Positions 8,522 to 17,806 are shown, numbered from the stretch's first letter. The stretch is 64,000 nucleotides of DNA from an uncultured Lachnospiraceae bacterium (GCA_902794825.1 CADBIU010000008.1:50622-114621); one strand, 5' to 3'. Notes: a model not told the origin generated them from the sequence alone. Translations and numbers: made by a program.

Positions 8522-8561
8522 CATAGGTCACTTGACACTACCTAAAATAAAAACATCGTTC

Positions 8562-8585
8562 AAAAGTGCTTTGGAAAGCACTTTT
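8562..8585. repeat. Perfect 10-bp hairpin upstream of the pilus promoter
   Basis: AAAAGTGCTT (8562-8571) pairs with AAGCACTTTT (8576-8585) around a TGGA loop. On the minus strand a T-rich tract follows. It sits about 30 bases before the -35 box of the pilus promoter, so it could be an upstream terminator or a regulator site. Confidence 0.5.
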
Positions 8586-8615
8586 AAACCTTGCAAAAAT
8601 CAGGTCATTTTTGTC

Positions 8616-8644
8616 TTGACAGTTGAAAGTAACATAACCATAAT
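8616..8644 (+). promoter_or_regulatory. Sigma-A-type promoter of the pilus operon
   Basis: TTGACA (8616-8621), a 17-base spacer and CATAAT (8639-8644) form a near-consensus promoter. Transcription would start near 8651. This gives a roughly 150-base leader before the coiled-coil gene, in which TGCCGGC and GCCGGCA can pair over long range. Confidence 0.75.
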
Positions 8645-8799
8645 GATGAGGAAAAGCGTTTTTTAAAAACTGTCCAGAAAAAATGCCGGCGAAAGGCCGC
8701 AATGCAGGTCGAGTCAAGACGGAAAGTGTTTTTCCTCTATAGATTTTGGCCGGCAGAGAACGACTGAGCTTACCGCGTGACGCAGGCAGGAGGCACCCG

Positions 8800-9063
8800 A
8801 TGATCGATAAAGAATTGAGACGCATGAGCCGGCTCGAGCTGCTTGAGATCCTGATTGAGCAGATGGAGGAAAACGAGCGACTGCGGCAGGAATTAAATAA
8901 GGTACAGACGGAGCTGGAGCATATGCAGTTTGCGGTCAAGCGGGTGGGCACCCTGGCGGAGGCTGCCATGGAGATCAACGGGGTCTTTGAGGCGGCGGAC
9001 AAGGCGGCCAAAGAGTATCTGGAAAATGTGCGCCGTTTGGCAGAGACGGGGGGCGGCGAGTAA
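8800..9063 (+). CDS. Small coiled-coil protein at head of pilus operon
   Basis: An 87-aa protein from ATG 8800, which has AGGAGGCACCCG directly upstream; the longer frame from 8746 lacks a ribosome site. It begins MIDKELRRMSRLELLEILIEQ and is almost entirely heptad-like, with many Glu, Leu and Arg. There is no signal peptide or membrane segment. Similar small coiled-coil proteins sit before signal peptidase genes in Clostridial surface-protein loci; their job is unknown to me. The stop TAA overlaps the next ATG (TAATG), so it is coupled to the signal peptidase. Possibly a cytoplasmic scaffold for secretion of the adhesin. Confidence 0.7.
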   Translation: MIDKELRRMSRLELLEILIEQMEENERLRQELNKVQTELEHMQFAVKRVGTLAEAAMEINGVFEAADKAAKEYLENVRRLAETGGGE

Positions 9064-9653
9064 TGGCATCCGGACGACGTAATACCCATGACATTCCCGA
9101 TGTGGAGCAGCTGAGAGCGGAATTGAGCAGAGAGCAGTACAAGCAGAGATACAGGAGTGTGCTGCGCAGTACCATTTATACATTGGTAGTAGTTGCTGCC
9201 GTAGCGGTTTTGATCTCGGTTCTGTTCCTGCCTGTTTTGCAGATCTACGGCACCTCTATGACGCCTACCCTGAGCGAGGGGGATATCGTGGTCTCCGTTA
9301 AGGGAGCGGACTTTGAGAGCGGAGATCTGATTGCCTTCTATCTGGGCAACAAGATCCTGGTCAAGCGCTGCATCGCAGGGCCTGGCCAGTGGGTGGATAT
9401 CGACGAAGAGGGAAATGTATACATAGACGGCAAGCTGCTGGAGGAACCCTATCTGGAAGAGAAGGCCCTGGGCGACTGCAATATTGAGCTGCCCTATCAG
9501 GTGCCGGACAATCGTTACTTCTGTCTGGGGGACCACAGAGCTACGTCGGTAGACTCCAGAGACACAACGGTAGGCTGTGTGTCTGAGGAACAAATTGTGG
9601 GAAAGATTGTTTTTCGGATCTGGCCCCTGTCCGGACTTGGAACGCTGGAATAA
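9063..9653 (+). CDS. Type I signal peptidase of the pilus locus
   Basis: One N-terminal membrane anchor (about residues 38-60, TLVVVAAVAVLISVLFLPV) is followed by the catalytic Ser motif YGTSMTPTL (about 67). The Lys motif is ILVKRCIAGPG (about 101), and box E is GDHRATSVDSRD (about 157). Both dyad residues are present, so it should be active. It cuts signal peptides at the outer face of the membrane. Dedicated signal peptidases are common in sortase-pilus operons, where they are needed for pilin export or assembly. Start and stop of the flanking genes are tightly packed (1-base overlap upstream, 19 bases downstream). Confidence 0.92.
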   Translation: MASGRRNTHDIPDVEQLRAELSREQYKQRYRSVLRSTIYTLVVVAAVAVLISVLFLPVLQIYGTSMTPTLSEGDIVVSVKGADFESGDLIAFYLGNKILVKRCIAGPGQWVDIDEEGNVYIDGKLLEEPYLEEKALGDCNIELPYQVPDNRYFCLGDHRATSVDSRDTTVGCVSEEQIVGKIVFRIWPLSGLGTLE

Positions 9654-9672
9654 TGAGGAGGGTGATTGATAA

Positions 9673-12600
9673 GTGAAACAAGATGCGTTGCAGCAGACAT
9701 CGAAATACGCGAAGGCGCACCAGCGCAAACGGCGTTGGTACAAGGCCGTCAGCTGTCTGGCGGCAGTGGTGGTGTTTTGCACGACCTATGCGTTGATTCT
9801 GCCTGCCATTACAATGGAACAGGACGCAAAGTGCGGCATCCCGGAGCACGTCCATGACGAGAGCTGCTACATAGTGGTCTCTGAGCCTCATGTCCACGAC
9901 GAGAGCTGCTACGAGCTGGTGGGAGGCCACGCCCACACCGACGACTGCTACACCCTCCAGCGGGGCGAGCTGATCTGCGGTCAGGAGGAGCGCGAGGATC
10001 ACCACCACACCGACGCTTGCTACACCGAGACCACCCGTGAGCTGACCTGCGGTCTGGAGGAGAGCGACGGCCACCAGCATACCGATGAGTGCTACGCCTG
10101 GGAGCAGGTGCTCACCTGCGGTCAGGAGGAGTCCGAGGGCCAGCTGGTTCTGACCTGCAATCTGGAAGAGGGCAAGGTTACCACCACGATCTCCGACACC
10201 CCCGTCTGCGGACTGGAGGAGCATACCCACACCCTTGCCTGCTGCTCCGACCCCGCCGCCGATGTGGAGACTGCGCAGATCTGGGAGCGCGCCATAAAGA
10301 ATGTGGAGCTGACCGGCGACTGGCGGGAGGACGTCATTGCCATTGCCAAGACTCAGCTGGACTATCAGGAGAGCGCAAAGAATTACATTGTGCTGGAGGA
10401 CGGCGAGACCATCAAGGGCTATACCCGCTACGGCGCATGGTACGGCGACCCCTACGGCGACTGGTGCGCCATGTTTGCCTCCTTCGTCCTGAACTACGCC
10501 GAGGTGGAGGGTATCCCGCTGGACGCCAACTGTCAGCATTGGATCGAGACCCTCTCCAAGGAGGAGAACGACCTCTACCGCCCGGCGGACGAGTACCTGC
10601 CTCAGCCCGGCGACCTGGTCTTCTTCGACTTTGACATTGAGGACGAGGCGCCCACTGCCGATCACGTGGGTCTGGTGGTGGAGATCATGAACGACGAGGA
10701 CGAGAACCCCATCAAGCTCAAGACCATCGAGGGCGACTCCTCTGATAAGGTGCAGTACGTCACCTATGAGCCGGACGATCCCGCCATCCTCGGCTACGGC
10801 CAGCTGCCTGAGCAGGAGCCGGAAGACGAGGAGCCGGCGGAGCAGTTCGTCCTGACCGCCGAGAGCGAGGACGGCATTGCCGTCACCGTCACCGGCGATC
10901 CGGAGTCCCTGCCCTATCCTGTTGAGAAGATCACCCTCTCTGTCAAGCCTGTCACCGACGAGGATGTCATTGCCCTCTGGAAGCAGACGGTGGAAGAGGC
11001 GGGCGAGAACGCCGAAGAGGCATTCCTGCTGGATATTGCCCTGCTCCACGACAGAGAGGAGATCGAGCCTGCCGGCCCCGTTCAGGTCACCTTTGAGGGC
11101 GTGGAGATGGGAGACAACGATGAACTCACCGTATTCCACGTTGACGCGGAGAACGAGGAAACCGAGGACATGAACGCCGTCGTGGACGAAGCGGGCACTG
11201 TGGTGCTGGATACCGACCACTTCTCTGTCTATGGCGGACTGGTGAGTGTGTCAGGGCAAACTCAGAAGATGCCTCAGCCCGGGGAATATATATATTTGGA
11301 TCTAAGTGCGCTTCATGGATACTATCCAGATGAGGGCTATACGCTTGGATTTTTTTACCATGATTCTCGTAACGGCGAACATAAAGTCAAAGATTATGAA
11401 AATGTGGCAGAGAATCTGTTCAAAATTAAACTTGCTCATGATGTTGATGTGAACAAGGGCATCAATTTTTATCGACAAAGAAGTGATACAGAATCTTGGA
11501 TACCGGGGGGCACGACTTTTCAAGCTGGAACAAATCTATATAAAATGACAAACTGGACAGAAGTTAATCAATGGACCGGTGAATGGGATGGCTCCTGGTA
11601 TGTTGAAAGTCTGGCCGGCCAGACCATGGCCTTTGAAAACAAGAGCGGCGCAGCTCTGTCTGGGGTCAAGGCACGCTTCTATTCCAGCACAAGCAACAGC
11701 CCCATTGCAACGGTTGACGTCGGAACGGGATCAATTGCGGACGGGGCATATGCAACCTTTCAGATTCCGGAGAACTACGGTTCTTATGTCCAGTTTGTGA
11801 CGCCAGACGACAACATCCTCGGCGATCAGTTCTCCTACTTCCTCGGCGAGGGCGTGGGCGAGAGCAACGTTGAGAGCTTCGTGTATAACAACACAACGAA
11901 GTACTGCTATAAGTACAAAAACAGTGCATCCGATTCCACATGGGGCGTCCCCGGTGACGGTGTTGAGATCCACACTGCGGAAGAGTTGGAGGCGTTCCTT
12001 ACGGGCGACGGTGTCGTTGGAATTCTGGCCGCCGACTTCGCCTGCAGCAACGCCATCACGGTAAATGGCGACAAGACCCTGAACCTGAATGGCAGAACGA
12101 TTACCTCCAGTGTGGAAAAGCTCTTTACCGTAGGTTCCGGCGCAACCCTGACGATCACTGATAATGTGGATGTTACGGACAGCAAGACTACTGACGGTGG
12201 AAATAAGTATGGCAGGCAAGGTTCTATGACCGATTATGCGTTAACATACTATGTGACGGAATCCACCGCAAGCGAAACCGCAACGATGGAAACGCTTTAT
12301 CAACATACGGTCAACTTTGGTAGCGCAGGTAAAATCGTCAGCAACAGCACTGGAGACAACGTCATTAACGTGACAGGCGGTACCCTGAATCTGGAGGGCG
12401 GCGTCATTTCCAGTAGCGGCAGTCACGCAGTTGTTCTTGATACGACTAATGGCGGCACCATGAATATGTCCGGCGGCCTGATCAAGGGCAAAAATGGTAC
12501 CGCTGACGGAGCTGGAATCTACATGGGCAGCGGCAACCTTAACATGAGCGGCGGCTACATTGCAGGCGGCGCAAGCAACAAGGGCGGCGGCATTTACATG

Positions 12601-14415
12601 AATTCCGGCACCATCAACCTTACTGATCATGCGGTAATTGCCGCAAATAACGCGACTTCAAATGGCGAAGGCGGCGGTATCTACGTGAATTCCGGCGTGC
12701 TGAACCTCCATGGCGGTACAGTTGCGAGCAACTGGGTCGATAGTGGGGTCGACAGGTTCGACAGCAATGGCGGCGGTATCTATGTGAAAAGCGGTACCAT
12801 CAGCATGACGGACGGCTACGTGACCAACAACAGCCAATACGGTGGTAGAAATGATGCGTATGGTCAAAACGGCGGCGGCGGCATTGCGTTTAATGAAGCG
12901 CAGATGTATATGTCCGGCGGCTATATCACCGGTAACTATGCGCAAGAAGCCGGCGGCGGCGTATATGCTGGTTTTTGGCATGCTAATGACGTTGGAGCCA
13001 GATTCGTTATGAGTGGCGGCACTGTTGCAAGCAACTATGCTCAAAATGGCGAGGGCGGCGGCATCCGAATCTCGGGCGGCACAGAGGGCGTTGTCTCCGG
13101 CCCCTCCGGCAGCACCGTATACATCACGAACAACACGACCATGACCGAGCAAGACTGGGGCGGCGGCGGCATCATGGTTCAGACGGAAGGCACATTTAAC
13201 ATCATGGATGTGCTGATCACCGATAACCATGCCCAGGGCTTTGGCGGCGGCGTGGCCTCCTGCCCCACCGGCGATGTCGATGCTGTTTCCGATAAGGGCG
13301 CTGCGATCTTTGGTAATAAGGCAGACTGTTCTGTGGTTCGTCCTGCGGAAGGCGTGAAGAACTATGACCGTGACTTCAAATGGAGCTATGAGACATACAG
13401 TGAAGCCAAACATTTTGACCCCGATACCGATGTTCAGGATTACTTCTGCACCAATCAGCGAGATGCCAACGAACTCATGTTGGGTGGAGGCAGGGAAAAC
13501 TGGACCGGTCCGGGCCGGAGTCCGGGAGTTAGGGACAATATGCCTTGGCAAATTGGGAATCCTGGTGATTATCATGATGTTATGGCCTTGACTGCGTATC
13601 CTACAGATGAACATAAGAATGCAGCAAAGGCTGCAGCCTCCGTCATTATCTCCGGCAACTTGTCCCACACCCATGGCGGCGGCATCACCACCAACGGTAC
13701 GCTTGACATGGGCAAGACCACAAGAACAGAGAAACGTACCTCCCTCACGATCATCGCAACCAAGCAGGTGATGAAAGCTGCCGGCGACGTGCAGACAACG
13801 GGTCTTCCTACGTTTGAATTCGTGTTGCTGAACAAGAAGCCGACCTGGAATCCGGCCACCAAGCAGTTTGATTATGCTGATACCGAGGTTCTCCAGACGA
13901 AGACGAATGATGGAAACGGCAAGATTGAATTTGGCGCGATTAACTATAATATCGCTGCATATTATACTTACTATCTGATCGAGAAGCCCACCACGACGGT
14001 TGAGGGCACCTACGAACAGGATCCGACGCTCTACACGATCGGCGTCATGGTAAAGAGCACCACGACAACCAGTGGTACCACAAAGACCACGACCTACACC
14101 ATTGAGAAGGTTGAGCTGAAACTGGAGCAGAATGGCGTATCCATCGGCTCGAAGGCCGGTAATCTGGTAGACCTTGGGAATAACGAAAAGTCCATCACCC
14201 TGACCGACCTCAACGATGAGACCACTTTCAACAACAAAGAAGTCGTCCCCTACTCCCTCCCCGAAACCGGCGGTCCCGGAACCTCTATGATCTATCTTCT
14301 TGGTATAGCGCTGATCGTGCTTGCCGGGGGTGGATATATACTCCGAAACAGAAGACTTCTCGTAACCAGGCCGGGTTCCGGTCATGGCAGAAAAGGAGGT
14401 GACCCTATGGGATGA
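9673..14415 (+). CDS. Giant LPETG surface adhesin with CHAP, beta-helix and pilin-type domains
   Basis: A 1580-aa wall-anchored protein from GTG 9673 (GAGGAGG upstream). Order: signal segment with TYALILPAITM (residues 25-50); Cys/His-rich repeats of the type H-x-H-[TD]-x-x-C-Y alternating with LxCG (52-200); CHAP amidase domain with GDWCAMFASF as catalytic Cys and ADHVGLVVEI as His (215-370); two beta-sandwich-like stretches (375-520); a long right-handed beta-helix with repeated GGGIY and MSGG units (about 800-1230); a Spy0128/FctA-like domain (about 1355-1520); the sorting signal LPETGG, a hydrophobic segment and Arg tail. It is likely a pilus tip or large adhesin that may also cleave peptidoglycan during assembly. 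Base composition changes abruptly near 11,280. The assignment as a sortase substrate is firm; ligand unknown. Confidence 0.9.
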   Translation: MKQDALQQTSKYAKAHQRKRRWYKAVSCLAAVVVFCTTYALILPAITMEQDAKCGIPEHVHDESCYIVVSEPHVHDESCYELVGGHAHTDDCYTLQRGELICGQEEREDHHHTDACYTETTRELTCGLEESDGHQHTDECYAWEQVLTCGQEESEGQLVLTCNLEEGKVTTTISDTPVCGLEEHTHTLACCSDPAADVETAQIWERAIKNVELTGDWREDVIAIAKTQLDYQESAKNYIVLEDGETIKGYTRYGAWYGDPYGDWCAMFASFVLNYAEVEGIPLDANCQHWIETLSKEENDLYRPADEYLPQPGDLVFFDFDIEDEAPTADHVGLVVEIMNDEDENPIKLKTIEGDSSDKVQYVTYEPDDPAILGYGQLPEQEPEDEEPAEQFVLTAESEDGIAVTVTGDPESLPYPVEKITLSVKPVTDEDVIALWKQTVEEAGENAEEAFLLDIALLHDREEIEPAGPVQVTFEGVEMGDNDELTVFHVDAENEETEDMNAVVDEAGTVVLDTDHFSVYGGLVSVSGQTQKMPQPGEYIYLDLSALHGYYPDEGYTLGFFYHDSRNGEHKVKDYENVAENLFKIKLAHDVDVNKGINFYRQRSDTESWIPGGTTFQAGTNLYKMTNWTEVNQWTGEWDGSWYVESLAGQTMAFENKSGAALSGVKARFYSSTSNSPIATVDVGTGSIADGAYATFQIPENYGSYVQFVTPDDNILGDQFSYFLGEGVGESNVESFVYNNTTKYCYKYKNSASDSTWGVPGDGVEIHTAEELEAFLTGDGVVGILAADFACSNAITVNGDKTLNLNGRTITSSVEKLFTVGSGATLTITDNVDVTDSKTTDGGNKYGRQGSMTDYALTYYVTESTASETATMETLYQHTVNFGSAGKIVSNSTGDNVINVTGGTLNLEGGVISSSGSHAVVLDTTNGGTMNMSGGLIKGKNGTADGAGIYMGSGNLNMSGGYIAGGASNKGGGIYMNSGTINLTDHAVIAANNATSNGEGGGIYVNSGVLNLHGGTVASNWVDSGVDRFDSNGGGIYVKSGTISMTDGYVTNNSQYGGRNDAYGQNGGGGIAFNEAQMYMSGGYITGNYAQEAGGGVYAGFWHANDVGARFVMSGGTVASNYAQNGEGGGIRISGGTEGVVSGPSGSTVYITNNTTMTEQDWGGGGIMVQTEGTFNIMDVLITDNHAQGFGGGVASCPTGDVDAVSDKGAAIFGNKADCSVVRPAEGVKNYDRDFKWSYETYSEAKHFDPDTDVQDYFCTNQRDANELMLGGGRENWTGPGRSPGVRDNMPWQIGNPGDYHDVMALTAYPTDEHKNAAKAAASVIISGNLSHTHGGGITTNGTLDMGKTTRTEKRTSLTIIATKQVMKAAGDVQTTGLPTFEFVLLNKKPTWNPATKQFDYADTEVLQTKTNDGNGKIEFGAINYNIAAYYTYYLIEKPTTTVEGTYEQDPTLYTIGVMVKSTTTTSGTTKTTTYTIEKVELKLEQNGVSIGSKAGNLVDLGNNEKSITLTDLNDETTFNNKEVVPYSLPETGGPGTSMIYLLGIALIVLAGGGYILRNRRLLVTRPGSGHGRKGGDPMG

Positions 14416-14754
14416 TGAGGAAACAGACTCCTCACATCCGGGGAAAACCGCTCGAACCTTCGGTCAGGCGATTACAGCGCCGGCCGAAGGGAACAGCCTC
14501 ATCTCCTGGAGGAGGGGAGTGCAAGTCTCCGCCGCTATCATTCCGGGCGGCGAGAGTTCAGGTGAAAGGGGGGGATTCGGGGACCGGATCCACTTGAGTA
14601 AGGTGCAGGGCAGAGCGCTTTGCACCGGAAAACGGAATAATAACCGGTTGACGGTTTGCTGGTTTTGCAGCCGGATCAGGATTGCGACCGGGAAAACCAG
14701 CAATTTCAAAATCCCAAAATAATCTGTTTACAGACGAAAGAAAGGATTATGAAC
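14416..14754 (+). ncRNA. Highly structured leader before major pilin; candidate riboswitch
   Basis: These 340 bases have no convincing gene but many stems. CCTTCGG (14457-14463) pairs with CCGAAGG (14484-14490). GGAG (14516-14519) pairs with CTCC (14527-14530). CCGCC pairs with GGGCGG (14529-14549), GGTGCA with TGCACC (14602-14627), and CTGGTTTT with AAAACCAG (14659-14700). The order GGGAA (14489), GTGCAAGTC (14519), CCGCCGCTAT, GGCGAG and CCACT (14590) resembles conserved boxes of the cobalamin riboswitch, but the full consensus is not there. The resemblance is from memory and weak; a structured cis-regulatory RNA is the safer reading. Confidence 0.45.
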
Positions 14755-16437
14755 ATGAATAAGACTTTTAAGAAAATGCTTAGCCTGGTTATTGCTCTGG
14801 CAATGGTTATGGCAATGGGCCTGACTGCATTCGCAGAAGATGCACCTACTTATAAAATCACCATTACAAAAGACAGTACAGACAAAGCTGCTCATACATA
14901 TGGCGCATATCAGATTTTCAAAGGTAATCTTGCTGAAGAAAATGGCAAAAAGACATTGTCAAATATCCAGTGGGGTGACAATGTTACTTCTGCAACTGCA
15001 ATCACTGAACTGCAGAAAATTGAAGCTTTCAGTAATCTTCCTGCTGATGCTTCTGCAGCTACTGTTGCAAAGGCAATCGCTGATGCTAATCTTACTAATG
15101 ACTCTGCTGGGGCAAAGGCCATTGCAGATGCGTTTGCAGCTGCTGTTACCTCACCGAAAAAAACAGTTGATATTGCAGCTGGCGAAACAAGCGGAGAGAT
15201 TACAGGCCTCGCAGCAGGTTATTATCTGGTCAAGGACACTGCTGCAGTAAGTGGTGAAGGTGCTTCCACACGCTATATTCTGAAAGTTGTCAGTAATGTC
15301 AGCGTGACTGAAAAAGCTAACGTTCCTTCCGTTACAAAGAAAGTAAAGGAGAAGAACGATACTACTAATGCAACCACAAATTGGCAGGATGCAGCAGACT
15401 ATGATATCGGCGATGAAATTGATTATAAGCTTGAGGGTACACTTCCTTCAGAGTTTGCTGTGTTCAAGAAATATACTGTTTATAAGTTTACTGATGAATT
15501 ATCTGCAGGGCTTACTTATAAAGCAGATTCTGCAAAAGTAGTATTGAATACTGAAAATGGAACAGATATTACCGAGCTTTTCGATATCTCAGTTTCAGGT
15601 CAGATTCTTACAGTATCATTAAAGAATGGTAAAGATCTGAGAGCAGATAACAGATTTACTAAAGACAGCAAAATTATCGTCCTGTATAAAGCGACACTGA
15701 ATGAAAACGCAGAACGCGGTTCCGAAGGCAACCCTAACGAAGTAGAGCTTGAGTTCTCCAATAATCCTTACTGGAATGGTGAAGGAACACCTGATAGTGG
15801 TAAGACTCCTAAAGATAAGGTTATCGTCTTTACTTATGAAATCAAGGCTTTAAAGGTTGAGCCTACAAGTGATGCAGCTATTACTCAGAAAGCGTATGAT
15901 GCATTAACAGATACTGATAAGGCAAAGTATGTTAAAGTAGGTGAAAAGTATCAGAAGACACAAGAACTTAATGGTGCCGGATTTACCCTCTATAAAAATG
16001 TAAACGGAACTTATGAAGCAGTTGGTAAAGAAATCAAAAACACAACCACTTTCGAATTCAAAGGAACGGATGCTGGTAAGTACAAACTCGTTGAGACGAC
16101 TGTACCGACTGGATATAATAAGGCAGAGGATATTGAGATTGAAGTAACAGCTACATATGATACTGATTCTGCAGATCCTAAACTGACCGGTCTTAGAGTA
16201 ACACCTGAAACAGCTGGCTTTGTAGTAGAGAGCACAAATACAACAACAGGCGAAGGTGCCGATGCGGTTACAACAACAACCTATAGTGGCGTGATTTCCG
16301 GTAAGGTCCTTAACCAGAAGGGCGCCACACTTCCTTCCACCGGCGGCATGGGCACCACCCTGTTCTATGTCCTTGGTGCAGTCCTTGTTCTGGGCGCAGG
16401 CGTAGTCCTGATTTCCAGAAGGAGAATGGAAGCTTAA
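14755..16437 (+). CDS. Major pilin subunit (SpaA/FctA-like, LPSTG)
   Basis: A 560-aa isopeptide-type pilin. The Sec signal is MNKTFKKMLSLVIALAMVMA ending AFA-ED. An N-terminal domain runs to about residue 190, then VPSVTKKVKE supplies a pilin Lys for polymerisation (about 198-207). A middle domain (to about 370) and a C-terminal Cna-B-like domain follow. The C-terminal domain carries the E-box YKLVETTVPTGYN (about 450), whose Glu promotes Lys-Asn isopeptide bonds. The end is LPSTGG, a membrane segment and RRR. I chose ATG 14755 because AAAGGA lies about 8 bases upstream; ATG 14749 is too close. The gene is more AT-rich than the adhesin before it. It is followed by its class C sortase, the standard pilus arrangement. 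Confidence 0.93.
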   Translation: MNKTFKKMLSLVIALAMVMAMGLTAFAEDAPTYKITITKDSTDKAAHTYGAYQIFKGNLAEENGKKTLSNIQWGDNVTSATAITELQKIEAFSNLPADASAATVAKAIADANLTNDSAGAKAIADAFAAAVTSPKKTVDIAAGETSGEITGLAAGYYLVKDTAAVSGEGASTRYILKVVSNVSVTEKANVPSVTKKVKEKNDTTNATTNWQDAADYDIGDEIDYKLEGTLPSEFAVFKKYTVYKFTDELSAGLTYKADSAKVVLNTENGTDITELFDISVSGQILTVSLKNGKDLRADNRFTKDSKIIVLYKATLNENAERGSEGNPNEVELEFSNNPYWNGEGTPDSGKTPKDKVIVFTYEIKALKVEPTSDAAITQKAYDALTDTDKAKYVKVGEKYQKTQELNGAGFTLYKNVNGTYEAVGKEIKNTTTFEFKGTDAGKYKLVETTVPTGYNKAEDIEIEVTATYDTDSADPKLTGLRVTPETAGFVVESTNTTTGEGADAVTTTTYSGVISGKVLNQKGATLPSTGGMGTTLFYVLGAVLVLGAGVVLISRRRMEA

Positions 16438-16805
16438 TCTGATGGTGTATCAGACAGGATATAAATAGCTGCAGTAAATGGCACCAATAAAGGTTTAGTC
16501 ATTGTTAAGGCGGCTTATTTGCCTGAAATATAAAACGTATATATTGTCCGCGCTTCCCGCTTCGGCGGGGAGTGCGGCTGATATATAAAACAACAGGGAA
16601 AGATAGCCGGAGTGCCGGCAGTATCTGAAAAGGCTTACAGGTATAAACTGTGGACATGAATTGACTTCATGGGCAGAGTTTATAACTGCAGGCAGGTTCA
16701 CAGGGCATATTGCTTTGAATCTATAAACCTATTTTGCAGAGATGAGACTGGAGAGCAGCATGATCTGCTCGGGATATGGAACAGGCGGGCTGGAGCAGAC
16801 AGATA
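16438..16805 (+). other. Intergenic region between pilin and sortase with a strong hairpin
   Basis: No gene is seen. Its main feature is a 13-bp stem with a TTCG loop (16548-16560 and 16565-16577) extended by flanking ATATAT sequences. It lacks a following T-run. Such stems between pilin and sortase genes often limit read-through or stabilise the pilin message; that role is inferred. Confidence 0.6.
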
Positions 16806-17696
16806 ATGAAAAGATGGATTAAAGAACAAAAGGTCAACCTGATTCTGTGTCTGATCATCCTTATAGGTATTGGCCTGATCAGTTATCCCAGTGTGGCTGA
16901 CTGGTGGAACAGTTTTCACGAGTCCAGGGCAGTTGCTTCCTACGCAGCTGCGGTATCTGATTTGAGCACAGAAGATTATGACAGACTGTTCGCGGAGGCG
17001 GAAGCATATAACCAGAGGCTGGCACAGACTGGCGTGAATTGGTCTATGTCAGAAGAGGAGATTCAGGAATATAACAATATCCTTGCTGTATCTGATTCCG
17101 GAATCATGGGTTATATTGACATCCCCAAGATCCGGCAGACGCTGCCGATCTACCACGGAACAGATGATGTTATATTACAGATCGCGATAGGCCACTTGGC
17201 CTGGACTTCTTTTCCGGTCGGCGGTGAATCCACACACTGCGTAGTATCGGGACACAGGGGGCTTCCCTCAGCCAGGCTGTTCACGGATTTGGATAAGCTG
17301 GTCGTTGGAGATATCTGGACCATGACGGTTCTGAACCGTACGGTGACCTACGAAGTGGATCAGATCCTCATCGTGGAACCGGAGGACCTTTCGGAACTGC
17401 AGATCATACAGGGCAAGGATTACTGTACGCTGCTGACCTGCACGCCCTATGGAATCAATTCCCACCGTCTGCTGGTGCGGGGGCACAGAATCGCGAATTT
17501 GGATGGTTACGCCAATGTAACGGCGGATGCCATGCAGGTCGACAGAACGCTGGTGGCGATGGTACTGGCCGCGATTATGCTGCTGATCCTGTTGATCCAT
17601 CTGCTGGTCACTTCCAGCAAGTGGTATAAGGAACGTATGGACAGGCGGGAGCAGGAACGAAGGAAGAAGAGAGCACAGCGACGTAAGAAATCATGA
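16806..17696 (+). CDS. Class C (pilus-polymerising) sortase
   Basis: A 296-aa membrane transpeptidase. The N-terminal anchor is ILCLIILIGIGLISYPSV and a C-terminal anchor lies at about residues 250-270, the two-anchor layout of class C. Motifs are TLPIYHGTDD, GHLAWTSFPVGG, THCVVSGHRGLPSA with catalytic His (about 148), LLTCTPYGINSHRLLVRG with catalytic Cys (about 210) and Arg (about 219). It joins pilin subunits through the Lys of the pilin motif and the LPXTG Thr. The start at 16806 follows GGAG at 10 bases; the frame from 16776 is less likely. It lies between the two pilin genes. Confidence 0.93.
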   Translation: MKRWIKEQKVNLILCLIILIGIGLISYPSVADWWNSFHESRAVASYAAAVSDLSTEDYDRLFAEAEAYNQRLAQTGVNWSMSEEEIQEYNNILAVSDSGIMGYIDIPKIRQTLPIYHGTDDVILQIAIGHLAWTSFPVGGESTHCVVSGHRGLPSARLFTDLDKLVVGDIWTMTVLNRTVTYEVDQILIVEPEDLSELQIIQGKDYCTLLTCTPYGINSHRLLVRGHRIANLDGYANVTADAMQVDRTLVAMVLAAIMLLILLIHLLVTSSKWYKERMDRREQERRKKRAQRRKKS

Positions 17697-17806
17697 GATT
17701 CATGCGGAGGCTGAAAACGGAATAGAAACTGCTTCATTTGGCCGGTGGACAGGAGGCTGCTCCATCGGAGGAATGAAGAAAACCAATACCGGGAAGAGGA
17801 AGTAAA

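Noticed and set aside
6700-8540. Exact terminal inverted repeats of the IS
   Set aside because: TGACACT-like sequences occur near both sides, but as direct repeats with mismatches; no convincing inverted ends found by eye.
8645-8799. c-di-GMP riboswitch in the pilus operon leader
   Set aside because: GCAA and GGCCGGC pieces recall GEMM elements, but the conserved GGCAAACC and GGTAGC/GTTACC boxes are absent.
9541-14385. Long minus-strand ORFs (559 and 575 aa) opposite the adhesin
   Set aside because: They mirror the adhesin codons; the high GC and periodic GGC repeats suppress stops. No ribosome sites and no domain-like sequence.
14384-14722. Plus-strand 112-aa ORF between adhesin and pilin
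   Set aside because: It covers the structured leader, starts inside the adhesin end and has no family resemblance; hairpins explain the region better.
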